The notes under the pieces were generated by a model. The model worked only from the letters and a program-made list of their open reading frames with translations, searched no databases and was not told where the DNA came from. This document shows, one piece after another, positions 36,634 to 44,438 of a stretch of DNA of 49,291 nt. The translations under genes and the position numbers were made by a program. Positions within the stretch are counted from its first letter, which is position 1; the number at the start of each line of letters is the position of its first letter. Origin of the DNA: Bacteroidia bacterium (GTDB lineage: Bacteria > Bacteroidota > Bacteroidia > Bacteroidales > VadinHA17); assembly GCA_026391555.1 (NCBI GenBank), contig JAPLEB010000136.1:1-49291 (forward strand), in the 5' to 3' direction.

Positions 36634-36672
36634 TAAGTTTGGCACATTATCGACTTACGACTGAACTGAAAT

Positions 36673-36680
36673 CAAAATTA
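36673..36680 (-). promoter_or_regulatory. pyrB: Likely -7 element of the pyrBI promoter
   Basis: TAATTTTG on the minus strand (36680-36673) matches TAnnTTTG exactly, leaving a leader of about 35 bases before the ATG at 36633. A clear -33 TTTG is not visible, and no attenuator hairpin is evident in the leader. Confidence 0.55.
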
Positions 36681-36748
36681 CGTAAGAATTGTCTCAACAT
36701 TGATAAATGTTGATAATTAATTTAAAACTTTTGTACTGAATTATTTCC

Positions 36749-37360
36749 TCAATAAGTTTCCAGATACTTGTATTTCATTCCTTCAATCCTGGATAACCGG
36801 TTGAGAATTTTTTCCCTGGCCGACGCCCTGAAATTCACTTTGATACAACATTCAAGATCAAATACCTGATTTGATTGACCTGTATCTTCCTCCTTAAGTA
36901 TCTTCATAACATCATTCATTGATACGAAAGGATATGTAATCTCATAATACTCCTGAAGGGTGCACTCAATTATTTCCGCATTTTTGATCGCGGAGGCAGC
37001 TGCAGTCCTGTAGGCGTTTATTAATCCACTTACCCCTAATAATGTACCTCCAAAATATCTGCTGACTATAATAAGAATATTTGTTAATCCGGATGAATTT
37101 ATCTGTCCGAGAATAGGTCTTCCCGCGGTGCCGGAGGGCTCTCCGTCATCATTCACTCTCCAGATCAGCCTTTCGCGACCAATCATGTAAGCATAACAAT
37201 GGTGCCTTGCTTCATGATGTTCTTTTCGTATTTTATGGATTATTGGAATAGTTTCTTCCTGATCGGAGACTGGGTATGCAAACGCGATAAAACGGCTTCC
37301 CTTTTCTTTATAGATTCCCTGTGAAGATGATTTAATTGTTTTATAACTATCAGATTCCAT
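36749..37360 (-). CDS. yigZ: YigZ/IMPACT family protein
   Basis: 203 residues. The IMPACT core is clear: KGSRFIAFAYPV, the EHHEARHHCYAYMIG stretch, WRVNDDGEPSGTAGRPIL and RYFGGTLLGVSGLINAYR. A C-terminal ferredoxin-like domain (DUF1949 type) occupies about residues 135-200. Members have been linked to ribosome or amino-acid metabolism but the biochemical role is not settled. Divergent from the GroES-like gene. Confidence 0.9.
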   Translation of the reverse strand: MESDSYKTIKSSSQGIYKEKGSRFIAFAYPVSDQEETIPIIHKIRKEHHEARHHCYAYMIGRERLIWRVNDDGEPSGTAGRPILGQINSSGLTNILIIVSRYFGGTLLGVSGLINAYRTAAASAIKNAEIIECTLQEYYEITYPFVSMNDVMKILKEEDTGQSNQVFDLECCIKVNFRASAREKILNRLSRIEGMKYKYLETY

Positions 37361-37439
37361 TATTTAATTAATGCGGCAATAGTAAGGCACAATATTAATT
37401 AATTCTATTTGTACGATTACTGATTAATGTAAAAAATAA

Positions 37440-37447
37440 TACTTTTG
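37440..37447 (+). promoter_or_regulatory. Likely -7 element for the GroES-like gene
   Basis: TACTTTTG fits TAnnTTTG, 19 bases before the ATG at 37467. The nearest upstream TTTG (37408) is 28 bases away, longer than usual, so the -33 half is uncertain. Confidence 0.5.
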
Positions 37448-37466
37448 TTCGTAATTAGCAATAGAT

Positions 37467-37850
37467 ATGAGTGTAATATTAGATGAAAAGGATTTACATA
37501 AGCTGATTTTGATTGGCGACAGAATACTGATAAAACCAAAAATTCCTCAGTCAAAGACAAAGAGCGGCTTGCTTCTTCCTCCCGGTGTGAACGAAAATGA
37601 AAAGGTTCAAATCGGGTATGTGATGAAAGTTGGTCCGGGATATCCAATTCCTTCGGTAAATGACAATGATGAGCCATGGAAAAACAGATCGGATGAACCT
37701 AAATATGTTCCTCTTCAGCCAAAGGAAGGTGATCAGGCTGTATATCTGCAGAATAGCGCTATTGAAATTGAATTCAATAAGGAAAAATATATTGTAGTGC
37801 CACATTCGGCCATATTACTTCTCCTCAGAGATGATGGACTTTTCGAATAA
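37467..37850 (+). CDS. GroES-like co-chaperone, extended form
   Basis: 127 residues, against about 95 for canonical GroES. The beta-barrel entry IGDRILIKPKIPQSKTKSGL and the exit VPHSAILLLLRDDG resemble cpn10, but about 30 residues rich in Pro and Asp (PGYPIPSVNDNDEPWKNRSD) are inserted before the second half. No groL gene is adjacent. It may be a second, specialised co-chaperone, or a GroES-fold protein with another job. Convergent with the namZ gene. Confidence 0.75.
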   Translation: MSVILDEKDLHKLILIGDRILIKPKIPQSKTKSGLLLPPGVNENEKVQIGYVMKVGPGYPIPSVNDNDEPWKNRSDEPKYVPLQPKEGDQAVYLQNSAIEIEFNKEKYIVVPHSAILLLLRDDGLFE

Positions 37851-37898
37851 TATGACCAGTCATGGAAAATGAATTTCTGAAAGTGAGCAGATCACTCA

Positions 37899-39074
37899 TT
37901 ATTCAGGGTAAAATGCAAAACGGCGGAATTCGTTTCTGAACTCTTCAATTTCATGAGCCCATCTCTCTTTCTCAATTCTGACATTTTGCCTGTTTAATAA
38001 TGATTCCCTCATCATAGAATCCCCCGACAAAATATCAAAAGGCATCAGGTTATATTCATATTCATATGGCGGCAGGTTGAATTTGAGAGCTTCAGGTGCT
38101 GACGTTTCAATTATTGCATCAAATATTTCTAATGCAGTTCCAACAGGTTTATAGAGATTGACGTCAGTAACATGTACCTGAATACCGTTGCATATCTCTC
38201 CGCAGAATTTATGAAAAGTCGGGATGAAGTTATGAATCCTGAATGCACACCCTTTAATATTGCGCGCATCGAGATTCTTTTTTAACTTTTCTGAATCAAT
38301 AAATGGAGCTCCGAAAAGCTCAAAAGGTATTGTCGTGCCTCTGCCTTCAGAAAGATTAAGTGCCTCAATAAGAACTGTACCAGGATAGACAATAGCTGAG
38401 TGGATTGTGGGCATATTTGGCGATGGTAAAACCCACGGAAGCCCGGTTTCATTGAACAAAGAGGATCTTTTCCAGTTTTTCATCCATACAATATTAAGAT
38501 CACATCCCGGATAATATTTTTCCTTTATCCATAATGCCATTTCTCCTACTGTCATACGGTGGCATAAGGGTATCGATGCACCTCCAACAAAAGTAAAATA
38601 CTCTTTCTTCAGTACAGGTCCGTCAAAGGGTAGACTTCCTATCGGATTTGGCCTGTCGGGTAACCATACAGGTATTCCTGCTTCCGTACATGCCTCAATA
38701 CATAACTTAACTGTCCAGATATATGTATATAACCTGGTACCGACATCCTGAAGGTCAATTAACAAAACATCAATATCCTTTAGCATTTCGGGTGACGGTT
38801 TCCGATGGTCTCCATAAAGGCTGTAAAGAGGAATATCATATACCGGATGTCTCTGACTTCGCCACTCAATCATATTATCCTGGGTCTGCCCATGAATGCC
38901 ATGTTGAGGTCCGAAGATTGCAGACAATTTGCAATCTTTCCGGTGAAAAAAAATATCAGTAATATGTTTAAAATCTTTTGTGATACTTGGAGCATGACAT
39001 AAAATTCCAATATTTTTTCCTTTCAGTGCAGAAGGAAGATGATCTGATATTATTTCCAGTCCGGTAACTACCAT
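37899..39074 (-). CDS. namZ: Exo-beta-N-acetylmuramidase NamZ-like (DUF1343)
   Basis: 391-residue DUF1343 protein, the family that includes the exo-N-acetylmuramidase NamZ acting on peptidoglycan fragments. Diagnostic stretches are FGPQHGIHGQTQDNM, LLIDLQDVGTRLYTYIWT, PDRPNPIG, FVGGASIPLCHRMTVGEMA and LNLSEGRGTTIPFELFGAPF. There is no signal peptide at the chosen start (MVVTGLEIISDH), unlike many relatives, so it may act in the cytoplasm on recycled muropeptides. Substrate preference is inferred from the family. Confidence 0.85.
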   Translation of the reverse strand: MVVTGLEIISDHLPSALKGKNIGILCHAPSITKDFKHITDIFFHRKDCKLSAIFGPQHGIHGQTQDNMIEWRSQRHPVYDIPLYSLYGDHRKPSPEMLKDIDVLLIDLQDVGTRLYTYIWTVKLCIEACTEAGIPVWLPDRPNPIGSLPFDGPVLKKEYFTFVGGASIPLCHRMTVGEMALWIKEKYYPGCDLNIVWMKNWKRSSLFNETGLPWVLPSPNMPTIHSAIVYPGTVLIEALNLSEGRGTTIPFELFGAPFIDSEKLKKNLDARNIKGCAFRIHNFIPTFHKFCGEICNGIQVHVTDVNLYKPVGTALEIFDAIIETSAPEALKFNLPPYEYEYNLMPFDILSGDSMMRESLLNRQNVRIEKERWAHEIEEFRNEFRRFAFYPE

Positions 39075-39204
39075 TTTAGAGATTTTATCAGCAAATATAT
39101 CATTAACAGTCCGAAATGATCAATAACATATATTATATTGTAGCAATTAATAAAATCTTAATAAATTTTGATTATAATTTTGAAATATCATATAATTGCT
39201 CAAT

Positions 39205-39312
39205 ATTGAAGCTCTTCGCAGCAAGCTACGAAGAATCTTCGATCCCCTAAGGTAATTTCTTAATGCTCGCTGACTCCGCAGCAAGCAACGGAGAATGCGC
39301 TCGCGGGGATTC
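39205..39312 (-). repeat. Dispersed palindromic repeat, copy 2 (REP/MITE-like)
   Basis: Reverse-oriented 108-bp copy of 4298-4432 lacking its 27-base insertion; otherwise every base I compared is the same. Both internal hairpins with the GCTTGCTG-type loop are kept. The surrounding gap, 39075-39450, is AT-rich and holds no gene. Confidence 0.85.
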
Positions 39313-39450
39313 ATCACTATTTAGACTAAGTATTTAAATACCAACGATATTCTCAAATAATAAAAAAAACTCATAAGCAAGATTGGATCCTTGATAATGA
39401 ATTAATAATTATAGCAATAAACGGACTTCTTAATAATAAATACGAAAAAC

Positions 39451-40389
39451 ATGAAACTAATTAGCATAGTCACTCCATGTTACAATGAAGAACAGAATGT
39501 TGAAACATTATACCGACAGGTTAAAGATATTTTAAATATGCTGCCGGAATACAATTATGAGCATATCTTTATTGATAATTCATCAACCGATAGAACTGTA
39601 GAGATTCTTAAAGGAATAGCAAATGACGATCATCACTTAAAAATAATTGTTAACGTACGTAATTTTGGTCATATTCGTTCTCCATATTACGGCTTACTTC
39701 AAAGTTATGGGGATGCTGTAATTTTAATCGTTGCCGATTTACAAGACCCGCCCGGTCTGATATATGATTTTATAAAAAAATGGGAAAATGGATATAAAAT
39801 TGTAGTTGGGACAAAGACCAAAAGTAAAGAAAATAAATTTATGTTCTTTATCCGTAGCCTGTTCTATAAAGCGATTGCCGGTATATCCGAAACAGAGCAG
39901 ATAAGTAACTTTACCGGTTTCGGTCTTTACGACAGGAAATTCATTGATATTTTGCGTAGCATTGATGAGCCATATCCTTATTTCAGGGGATTAATCACAG
40001 AATTAGGCTTTAGCAGGATGGAAATTCCTTATACACAACCCAAACGTGAAAAGGGAAAAACAAAGAATAATTTCTATACCTTGTATGATATTGCCATGCT
40101 TGGTTTTATTAATAATTCAAAGTTGCCTTTGCGCCTTGCAAGTTTCATAGGATTTGGAATCTCTTTATTGAGTTTTGTTGTTGCTTTGGTTTATCTGATA
40201 TATAAACTTTTATTCTGGAGTGACTTTTCTGTTGGAATAGCCCCACTTGTAATAGGAATATTCTTTTTGGGGGGCGTACAACTGTTTTTTCTTGGAATTA
40301 TTGGAGAATACATTGGAGCTATATTCACTCAAATTAAAAAACGTCCGCTTGTTATTGAAAAAGAGAGAATTAATTTCAACGACAAGTAA
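39451..40389 (+). CDS. Glycosyltransferase family 2, polyprenyl-phosphate type (GtrB/DPM1-like)
   Basis: 312 residues. The GT2 domain has TPCYNEEQNVETLYRQV, DNSSTDRTVEIL and the metal-binding VADLQDPPGLI; two C-terminal membrane helices (LASFIGFGISLLSFVVALVY and the VIGIFFLGGVQLFFLGI region) match the GtrB/YkcC type. These enzymes move a sugar from a nucleotide donor to polyprenyl phosphate on the cytoplasmic side, to be used outside by a GT-C enzyme such as the one encoded 20 bases downstream. No GtrA-like flippase is present nearby. Confidence 0.88.
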   Translation: MKLISIVTPCYNEEQNVETLYRQVKDILNMLPEYNYEHIFIDNSSTDRTVEILKGIANDDHHLKIIVNVRNFGHIRSPYYGLLQSYGDAVILIVADLQDPPGLIYDFIKKWENGYKIVVGTKTKSKENKFMFFIRSLFYKAIAGISETEQISNFTGFGLYDRKFIDILRSIDEPYPYFRGLITELGFSRMEIPYTQPKREKGKTKNNFYTLYDIAMLGFINNSKLPLRLASFIGFGISLLSFVVALVYLIYKLLFWSDFSVGIAPLVIGIFFLGGVQLFFLGIIGEYIGAIFTQIKKRPLVIEKERINFNDK

Positions 40390-40409
40390 TAGCTAATTGA
40401 TAATTAAAA

Positions 40410-41972
40410 ATGAATAGAGATTCATTCATAAATACTGATTCTAATAGTAAAGTACAAATAGCCTTATTCGCGTCTGTAATTCTGTTATGTTTTATAGTAT
40501 TTGGTTTTCTCATTTCTCAAGCAGGGTTAAGAGGTTCTGATCAGTATTGGTACGTTGCAGATACTGAATCTTTGCTCAATGGTACCGGAGTTCAAACAAA
40601 TAATATTTTTGCATCTAATATACTAAATGATAGTATTGTACAAAATAAGGGCTTCATACACAATGTTCCGCAGGTTTATATGGCTGTTATTCCGGGTTTA
40701 TTGTTTGGAGCATTCAATGGGTGGTTAATAATAAATGCCTTATTTAGTATAGTAACAGCAATATTAATTTTCTATACACTTAAAAAGTTTCTGCCATTTA
40801 CTGTGTCCAGCCTGATTGCACTGCAATTTTTAGTAATGCCTCTTACTTTTTGGCAATCATATCAGCCACTTGCCGAGTCATTTCAAGGTTTACTACTAAC
40901 ATCCATATTGTATGTTTATTATAGGGATCAAAAGATTAACCGGTATTATCTGTTATTATTACTAACTGTACTTTTACTTTTGTGTAGAAACAATTATATT
41001 CTTATAGTTCCCATTATCTCAATACTATTTTATCATGAAATCATAAATAAGAATAAATTGTTTTATTCTATTCTATATTCTATTCTATATACTATTCTAT
41101 ATACTATACTCATTTTGGTATTATTTTATACATTAAAATCTTTTTTGCCTGATACGTGGAATTTTTCTTTTTATGATACAATAGTTACAAGTAAAGTTGG
41201 TGTTTTAGATGCCTCAACTTTTATTGAATTAGTTAAAATATATTTCAATAATCTGGTAGCTTTTTTCTCAGTGCAATTTTTTACAACCGATTATACAGTT
41301 ATTTTTTATTTCCCTTTTAATTTGTTTGTAACAGGAACGCTAATATTATGGTTATTTGTTAAAAATAGAAATTTCAATGCATCTGTTTTCTTAGTGACTT
41401 TCTCGCTATTGTTTCTTCTTATTACAACAATTATTTTTCAGAACCAACCAAGATATATGCTTCCTTTCTATCCATTAGTGATGTTCGGTTTTTTTATTCA
41501 ATTAAAGAATTCTTTCATAAATGTCTCTCCTTATGGTCTGATTTCAAAATCATTAATATTTACAATAATACTAAGTCTTTTGATTAACTCACTTATTACT
41601 TATAAGTTAATGAATGAAGGGAAAACAGAGAAGTCGATGCGCGAATATTATTTAAATATTTATAATAAAACAATACCGGATAATGAATCAATCATCTTTT
41701 GTAATCATAATTATGATTACATTTTACAAGGTTATATTTTTCGTCCCGGGAATATTTTTATAGGTAACGAAAATACTTATTTGGAAACAGATAGATATTC
41801 TGCTTTAATTAATAAATATAAAATTAATTGGCTGATTACTAAAAACAATCTTGGACAAAATATGAAGTTTAAATATTATTGTTTAGAATTGAATGAAATA
41901 TTTAATACTTACGGGAGCATGTCAAAAGTATATATTTACAAGATATACAAAAACACTTCGGTTGCTTTTTAA
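40410..41972 (+). CDS. Polytopic membrane glycosyltransferase candidate (GT-C-like)
   Basis: 520 residues with about 10-12 membrane segments. After the first helix the loop GLRGSDQYWYVADTESLL carries acidic residues where GT-C enzymes keep their catalytic Asp, and a soluble C-terminal region of about 110 residues faces outward. Position directly behind a GtrB-like gene suggests that it uses the polyprenyl-linked sugar to decorate a surface glycan. No closer family assignment is possible. A tandem 12-bp repeat at 41066-41111 encodes SILY/TILY units inside one membrane helix. Confidence 0.6.
   Translation: MNRDSFINTDSNSKVQIALFASVILLCFIVFGFLISQAGLRGSDQYWYVADTESLLNGTGVQTNNIFASNILNDSIVQNKGFIHNVPQVYMAVIPGLLFGAFNGWLIINALFSIVTAILIFYTLKKFLPFTVSSLIALQFLVMPLTFWQSYQPLAESFQGLLLTSILYVYYRDQKINRYYLLLLLTVLLLLCRNNYILIVPIISILFYHEIINKNKLFYSILYSILYTILYTILILVLFYTLKSFLPDTWNFSFYDTIVTSKVGVLDASTFIELVKIYFNNLVAFFSVQFFTTDYTVIFYFPFNLFVTGTLILWLFVKNRNFNASVFLVTFSLLFLLITTIIFQNQPRYMLPFYPLVMFGFFIQLKNSFINVSPYGLISKSLIFTIILSLLINSLITYKLMNEGKTEKSMREYYLNIYNKTIPDNESIIFCNHNYDYILQGYIFRPGNIFIGNENTYLETDRYSALINKYKINWLITKNNLGQNMKFKYYCLELNEIFNTYGSMSKVYIYKIYKNTSVAF
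41066..41111 (+). repeat. In-frame 12-bp tandem repeat in the GT-C-like gene
   Basis: TTCTATTCTATA occurs twice exactly, then TACTATTCTATA and a partial TACTATACTC. The unit is four codons long, so gain or loss by slippage would lengthen or shorten a membrane helix without changing frame. Confidence 0.85.
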
Positions 41973-41990
41973 TTTTCATTACTAATTTTG
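41962..41990 (+). promoter_or_regulatory. Promoter candidate for the nucleotidase gene
   Basis: TTG at 41962-41964, an 18-base spacer and TAATTTTG at 41983-41990 fit the Bacteroidota pattern. The ATG at 42014 is 23 bases beyond. Confidence 0.6.
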
Positions 41991-42013
41991 GGCATTATAT
42001 ATTATTTATTGAT

Positions 42014-43783
42014 ATGAAGATCAGATCACTTAGTCTGCTGACTATAAAATTACTATTTATAATGCTCCTGGTTTCCTGTTCGGGAACCGGTAAAAAGAAA
42101 ATCAGTATTCTCGAAACAACAGATGTTCATGGGGTTATATTACAATATGATTTCATTGAAAAAGAAAAGTTAAATGCTTCACTTGCATCGTCTTTTACCT
42201 ATATCAGGCAGATCAGAGAGGAGAAGGATGTAACCATTCTTCTTGATAATGGGGATAATCTGCAGGGTCAGCCGGAAGTTTACTATTATAATTTTATAGA
42301 TACAGTTTCACCACATTTTTGTGCCGAAGTCATGAATTATATGGGATACGATGCCGGCACAGTTGGAAACCATGATGTGGAGGCTGGTCATGGAGTTTAC
42401 GACAGGTTAGTTAAAGAATACAACTTTCCACTGATAGCCGCCAATGCAATCGATATTAAAACAGGAACCCCATATTTTAAACCTTATTATGTTATTGTAA
42501 AAGAGGGAATTAAAATTGCTGTTTTTGGTCTTGTAACACCGGCAATCCCGAACTGGCTCCCCCCGGAACTTTATGCAGGAATTGAATTCAGAGATATGGT
42601 TGAAACAGCAAAACTTTGGATGCCTGTTATTTTAAATGAAAAACCGGACCTCGTTGTGGGTCTGTTCCATTCCGGCTGGGACAGGTCGAAGGAGGAGTTT
42701 CAGAAGAGTGATCCTTTAAACGAGAATAGCTCTGCCGATGTCGCTTACAATGTTCCAGGCTTCGACATTATTTTTAATGGTCATGATCATAGGCTGGCGA
42801 ATGAAAAATTTGTTAATTTAGTCGGAGATACAGTCCTGGTACTTGATGGAGGAAGCAGATCTGAAAAGATCGCCCAGGCTGATATAACATTGAGTTCCAG
42901 GAAAATAAAAGGAAGAAAACAAAGGAGAATTACCGGTAAGATAATTAATGTTGCTGATTTTAAACCAGACCCTGAATTCATTACCAGATTTACTCCACAG
43001 CATGAAAAAATTGATGAATATGTGAATCGGGTTATTGGTAATTCATCTGCAACAGTTTCATCACGAGATGCATATTTCGGTCCATCAGCTTTTATTGACA
43101 TGATTCATTTAATACAGCTTGAAATAACAGGAGCCGACATTTCATTTGCTGCACCATTATCCTTTGATGTTCATATACCTGAAGGACCAATAACTATTGG
43201 AGATATGTTCAAACTCTACAGGTTTGAAAATATGCTTTACACAATGACTATGTCAGGAGATGAGGTTCAAAAATATTTGGAGTATTCATACTCCGGGTGG
43301 TTTAACACGATGAATGGTCCGGGCGATGTAATGCTTAAATTGCGTGCCGGGAAAGATGGGAAACCAATTATTACCAATGGAAAAGCATGGCTGAAAAACC
43401 AGCCTTATAATTTTGATTCAGCTGCAGGAATCGATTATTCAGTAGATGTAAGCAAACCGGAAGGAGTAAGAATTATTATTAGTGGTTTTACCGATGGCAG
43501 ACCATTTGAAAGAAATAAATTGTACAAAGTTGCCGTTAACTCATATCGTGGAAATGGAGGAGGAGGACATTTTGCAGAAGGTGCAGGAGTAGGAAAAGAT
43601 GAACTCAGATCGAGACTTGTTTCCTCAACTGACAGAGATTTACGGTACTATATTTTAAAATCAATTGAAGCTAAAAAAACGGTCAATCCTGAACCATTGA
43701 ATAACTGGAAAATAATTCCGGAAAAATGGGTAAAACAAGCTACTTCCCGTGAATATGCAATGCTGTTTGGAACCAAAAAATAG
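42014..43783 (+). CDS. 5'-nucleotidase / 2',3'-cyclic phosphodiesterase family lipoprotein
   Basis: 589 residues. A lipoprotein signal (LLFIMLLVSC) is followed by a calcineurin-like metallophosphatase domain: ETTDVHG, LLDNGDNLQGQP, GNHDVEAGH, LFHSGWDRS and FNGHDHRLAN supply the two-metal site. The C-terminal 5'-nucleotidase domain (about residues 340-570) holds the substrate-stacking region FTDGRPFERNKLYKV and YRGNGGGGHF. It would release phosphate from extracellular or periplasmic nucleotides. It has its own promoter candidate and is followed closely by queE. Confidence 0.9.
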   Translation: MKIRSLSLLTIKLLFIMLLVSCSGTGKKKISILETTDVHGVILQYDFIEKEKLNASLASSFTYIRQIREEKDVTILLDNGDNLQGQPEVYYYNFIDTVSPHFCAEVMNYMGYDAGTVGNHDVEAGHGVYDRLVKEYNFPLIAANAIDIKTGTPYFKPYYVIVKEGIKIAVFGLVTPAIPNWLPPELYAGIEFRDMVETAKLWMPVILNEKPDLVVGLFHSGWDRSKEEFQKSDPLNENSSADVAYNVPGFDIIFNGHDHRLANEKFVNLVGDTVLVLDGGSRSEKIAQADITLSSRKIKGRKQRRITGKIINVADFKPDPEFITRFTPQHEKIDEYVNRVIGNSSATVSSRDAYFGPSAFIDMIHLIQLEITGADISFAAPLSFDVHIPEGPITIGDMFKLYRFENMLYTMTMSGDEVQKYLEYSYSGWFNTMNGPGDVMLKLRAGKDGKPIITNGKAWLKNQPYNFDSAAGIDYSVDVSKPEGVRIIISGFTDGRPFERNKLYKVAVNSYRGNGGGGHFAEGAGVGKDELRSRLVSSTDRDLRYYILKSIEAKKTVNPEPLNNWKIIPEKWVKQATSREYAMLFGTKK

Positions 43784-43802
43784 ATTTTGCAATTTCAGAA
43801 AC

Positions 43803-44432
43803 ATGAATAATGATTCAACCGCAATACCAGATGGAGCCAGGCTTCCTTTAGTGGAGGAATTTTTCTCATTACAGGGTGAAGGTTACCATACAGGGAAAGC
43901 CGCATATTTTATAAGGTTAGGAGGGTGCGATGTAGGATGCAGCTGGTGCGATTCCCGTTTCTCCTGGAACCCAAACCTGCACCCAATGGTTGAAACAGAT
44001 GCAATAATCGACCGAATGACAAAATCTGGCACAGATTCTGTTGTTGTTACAGGCGGAGAACCTCTTATGTGGAACCTTGATTATTTATGCACAGGATTGA
44101 AGAAAAAGAATATTCGTACTTTTATAGAAACTTCAGGAGCATATCCCTTAAGTGGAGATTGGGACTGGATATGCCTGTCACCAAAAAGAAATATGCCACC
44201 GGTTAGAGAAATTTGTAAAGTTGCAGACGAGTTGAAAGTAATAATTCAGGATAAAAGTGATTTTGAGTGGGCAGAAAAATACCGCGGAATGGTTACCGGT
44301 AAATGCAGATTTTTCCTGCAGCCTGAATGGAGCAGATTCGAAACCATTATTCCTGAAATTGTTGAGTATATCAAAAGAAACCCCATCTGGAGAATCTCTC
44401 TTCAGGTGCATAAATATATGCACATACCCTAA
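43803..44432 (+). CDS. queE: 7-carboxy-7-deazaguanine synthase (QueE)
   Basis: 209-residue radical SAM enzyme that makes 7-carboxy-7-deazaguanine for queuosine. The start at 43803 (MNNDSTAIPDGARLPLVEEF) gives the usual N-terminus EFFSLQGEGYHTGKAAYFIR. The SAM-cluster motif is CDVGCSWC (CxxxCxxC) and VVTGGEPLMWNLDYLC is the GGE motif. LSPKRNMPP and the C-terminal LQVHKYMHIP are also typical. It ends six bases before the PorE-like gene. Confidence 0.95.
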   Translation: MNNDSTAIPDGARLPLVEEFFSLQGEGYHTGKAAYFIRLGGCDVGCSWCDSRFSWNPNLHPMVETDAIIDRMTKSGTDSVVVTGGEPLMWNLDYLCTGLKKKNIRTFIETSGAYPLSGDWDWICLSPKRNMPPVREICKVADELKVIIQDKSDFEWAEKYRGMVTGKCRFFLQPEWSRFETIIPEIVEYIKRNPIWRISLQVHKYMHIP

Positions 44433-44438
44433 GTAGTC

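Noticed and set aside
36634-36680. Pyrimidine-sensing attenuator or riboswitch in the pyrBI leader
   Set aside because: The leader is only about 35 bases with no hairpin or leader-peptide frame visible.
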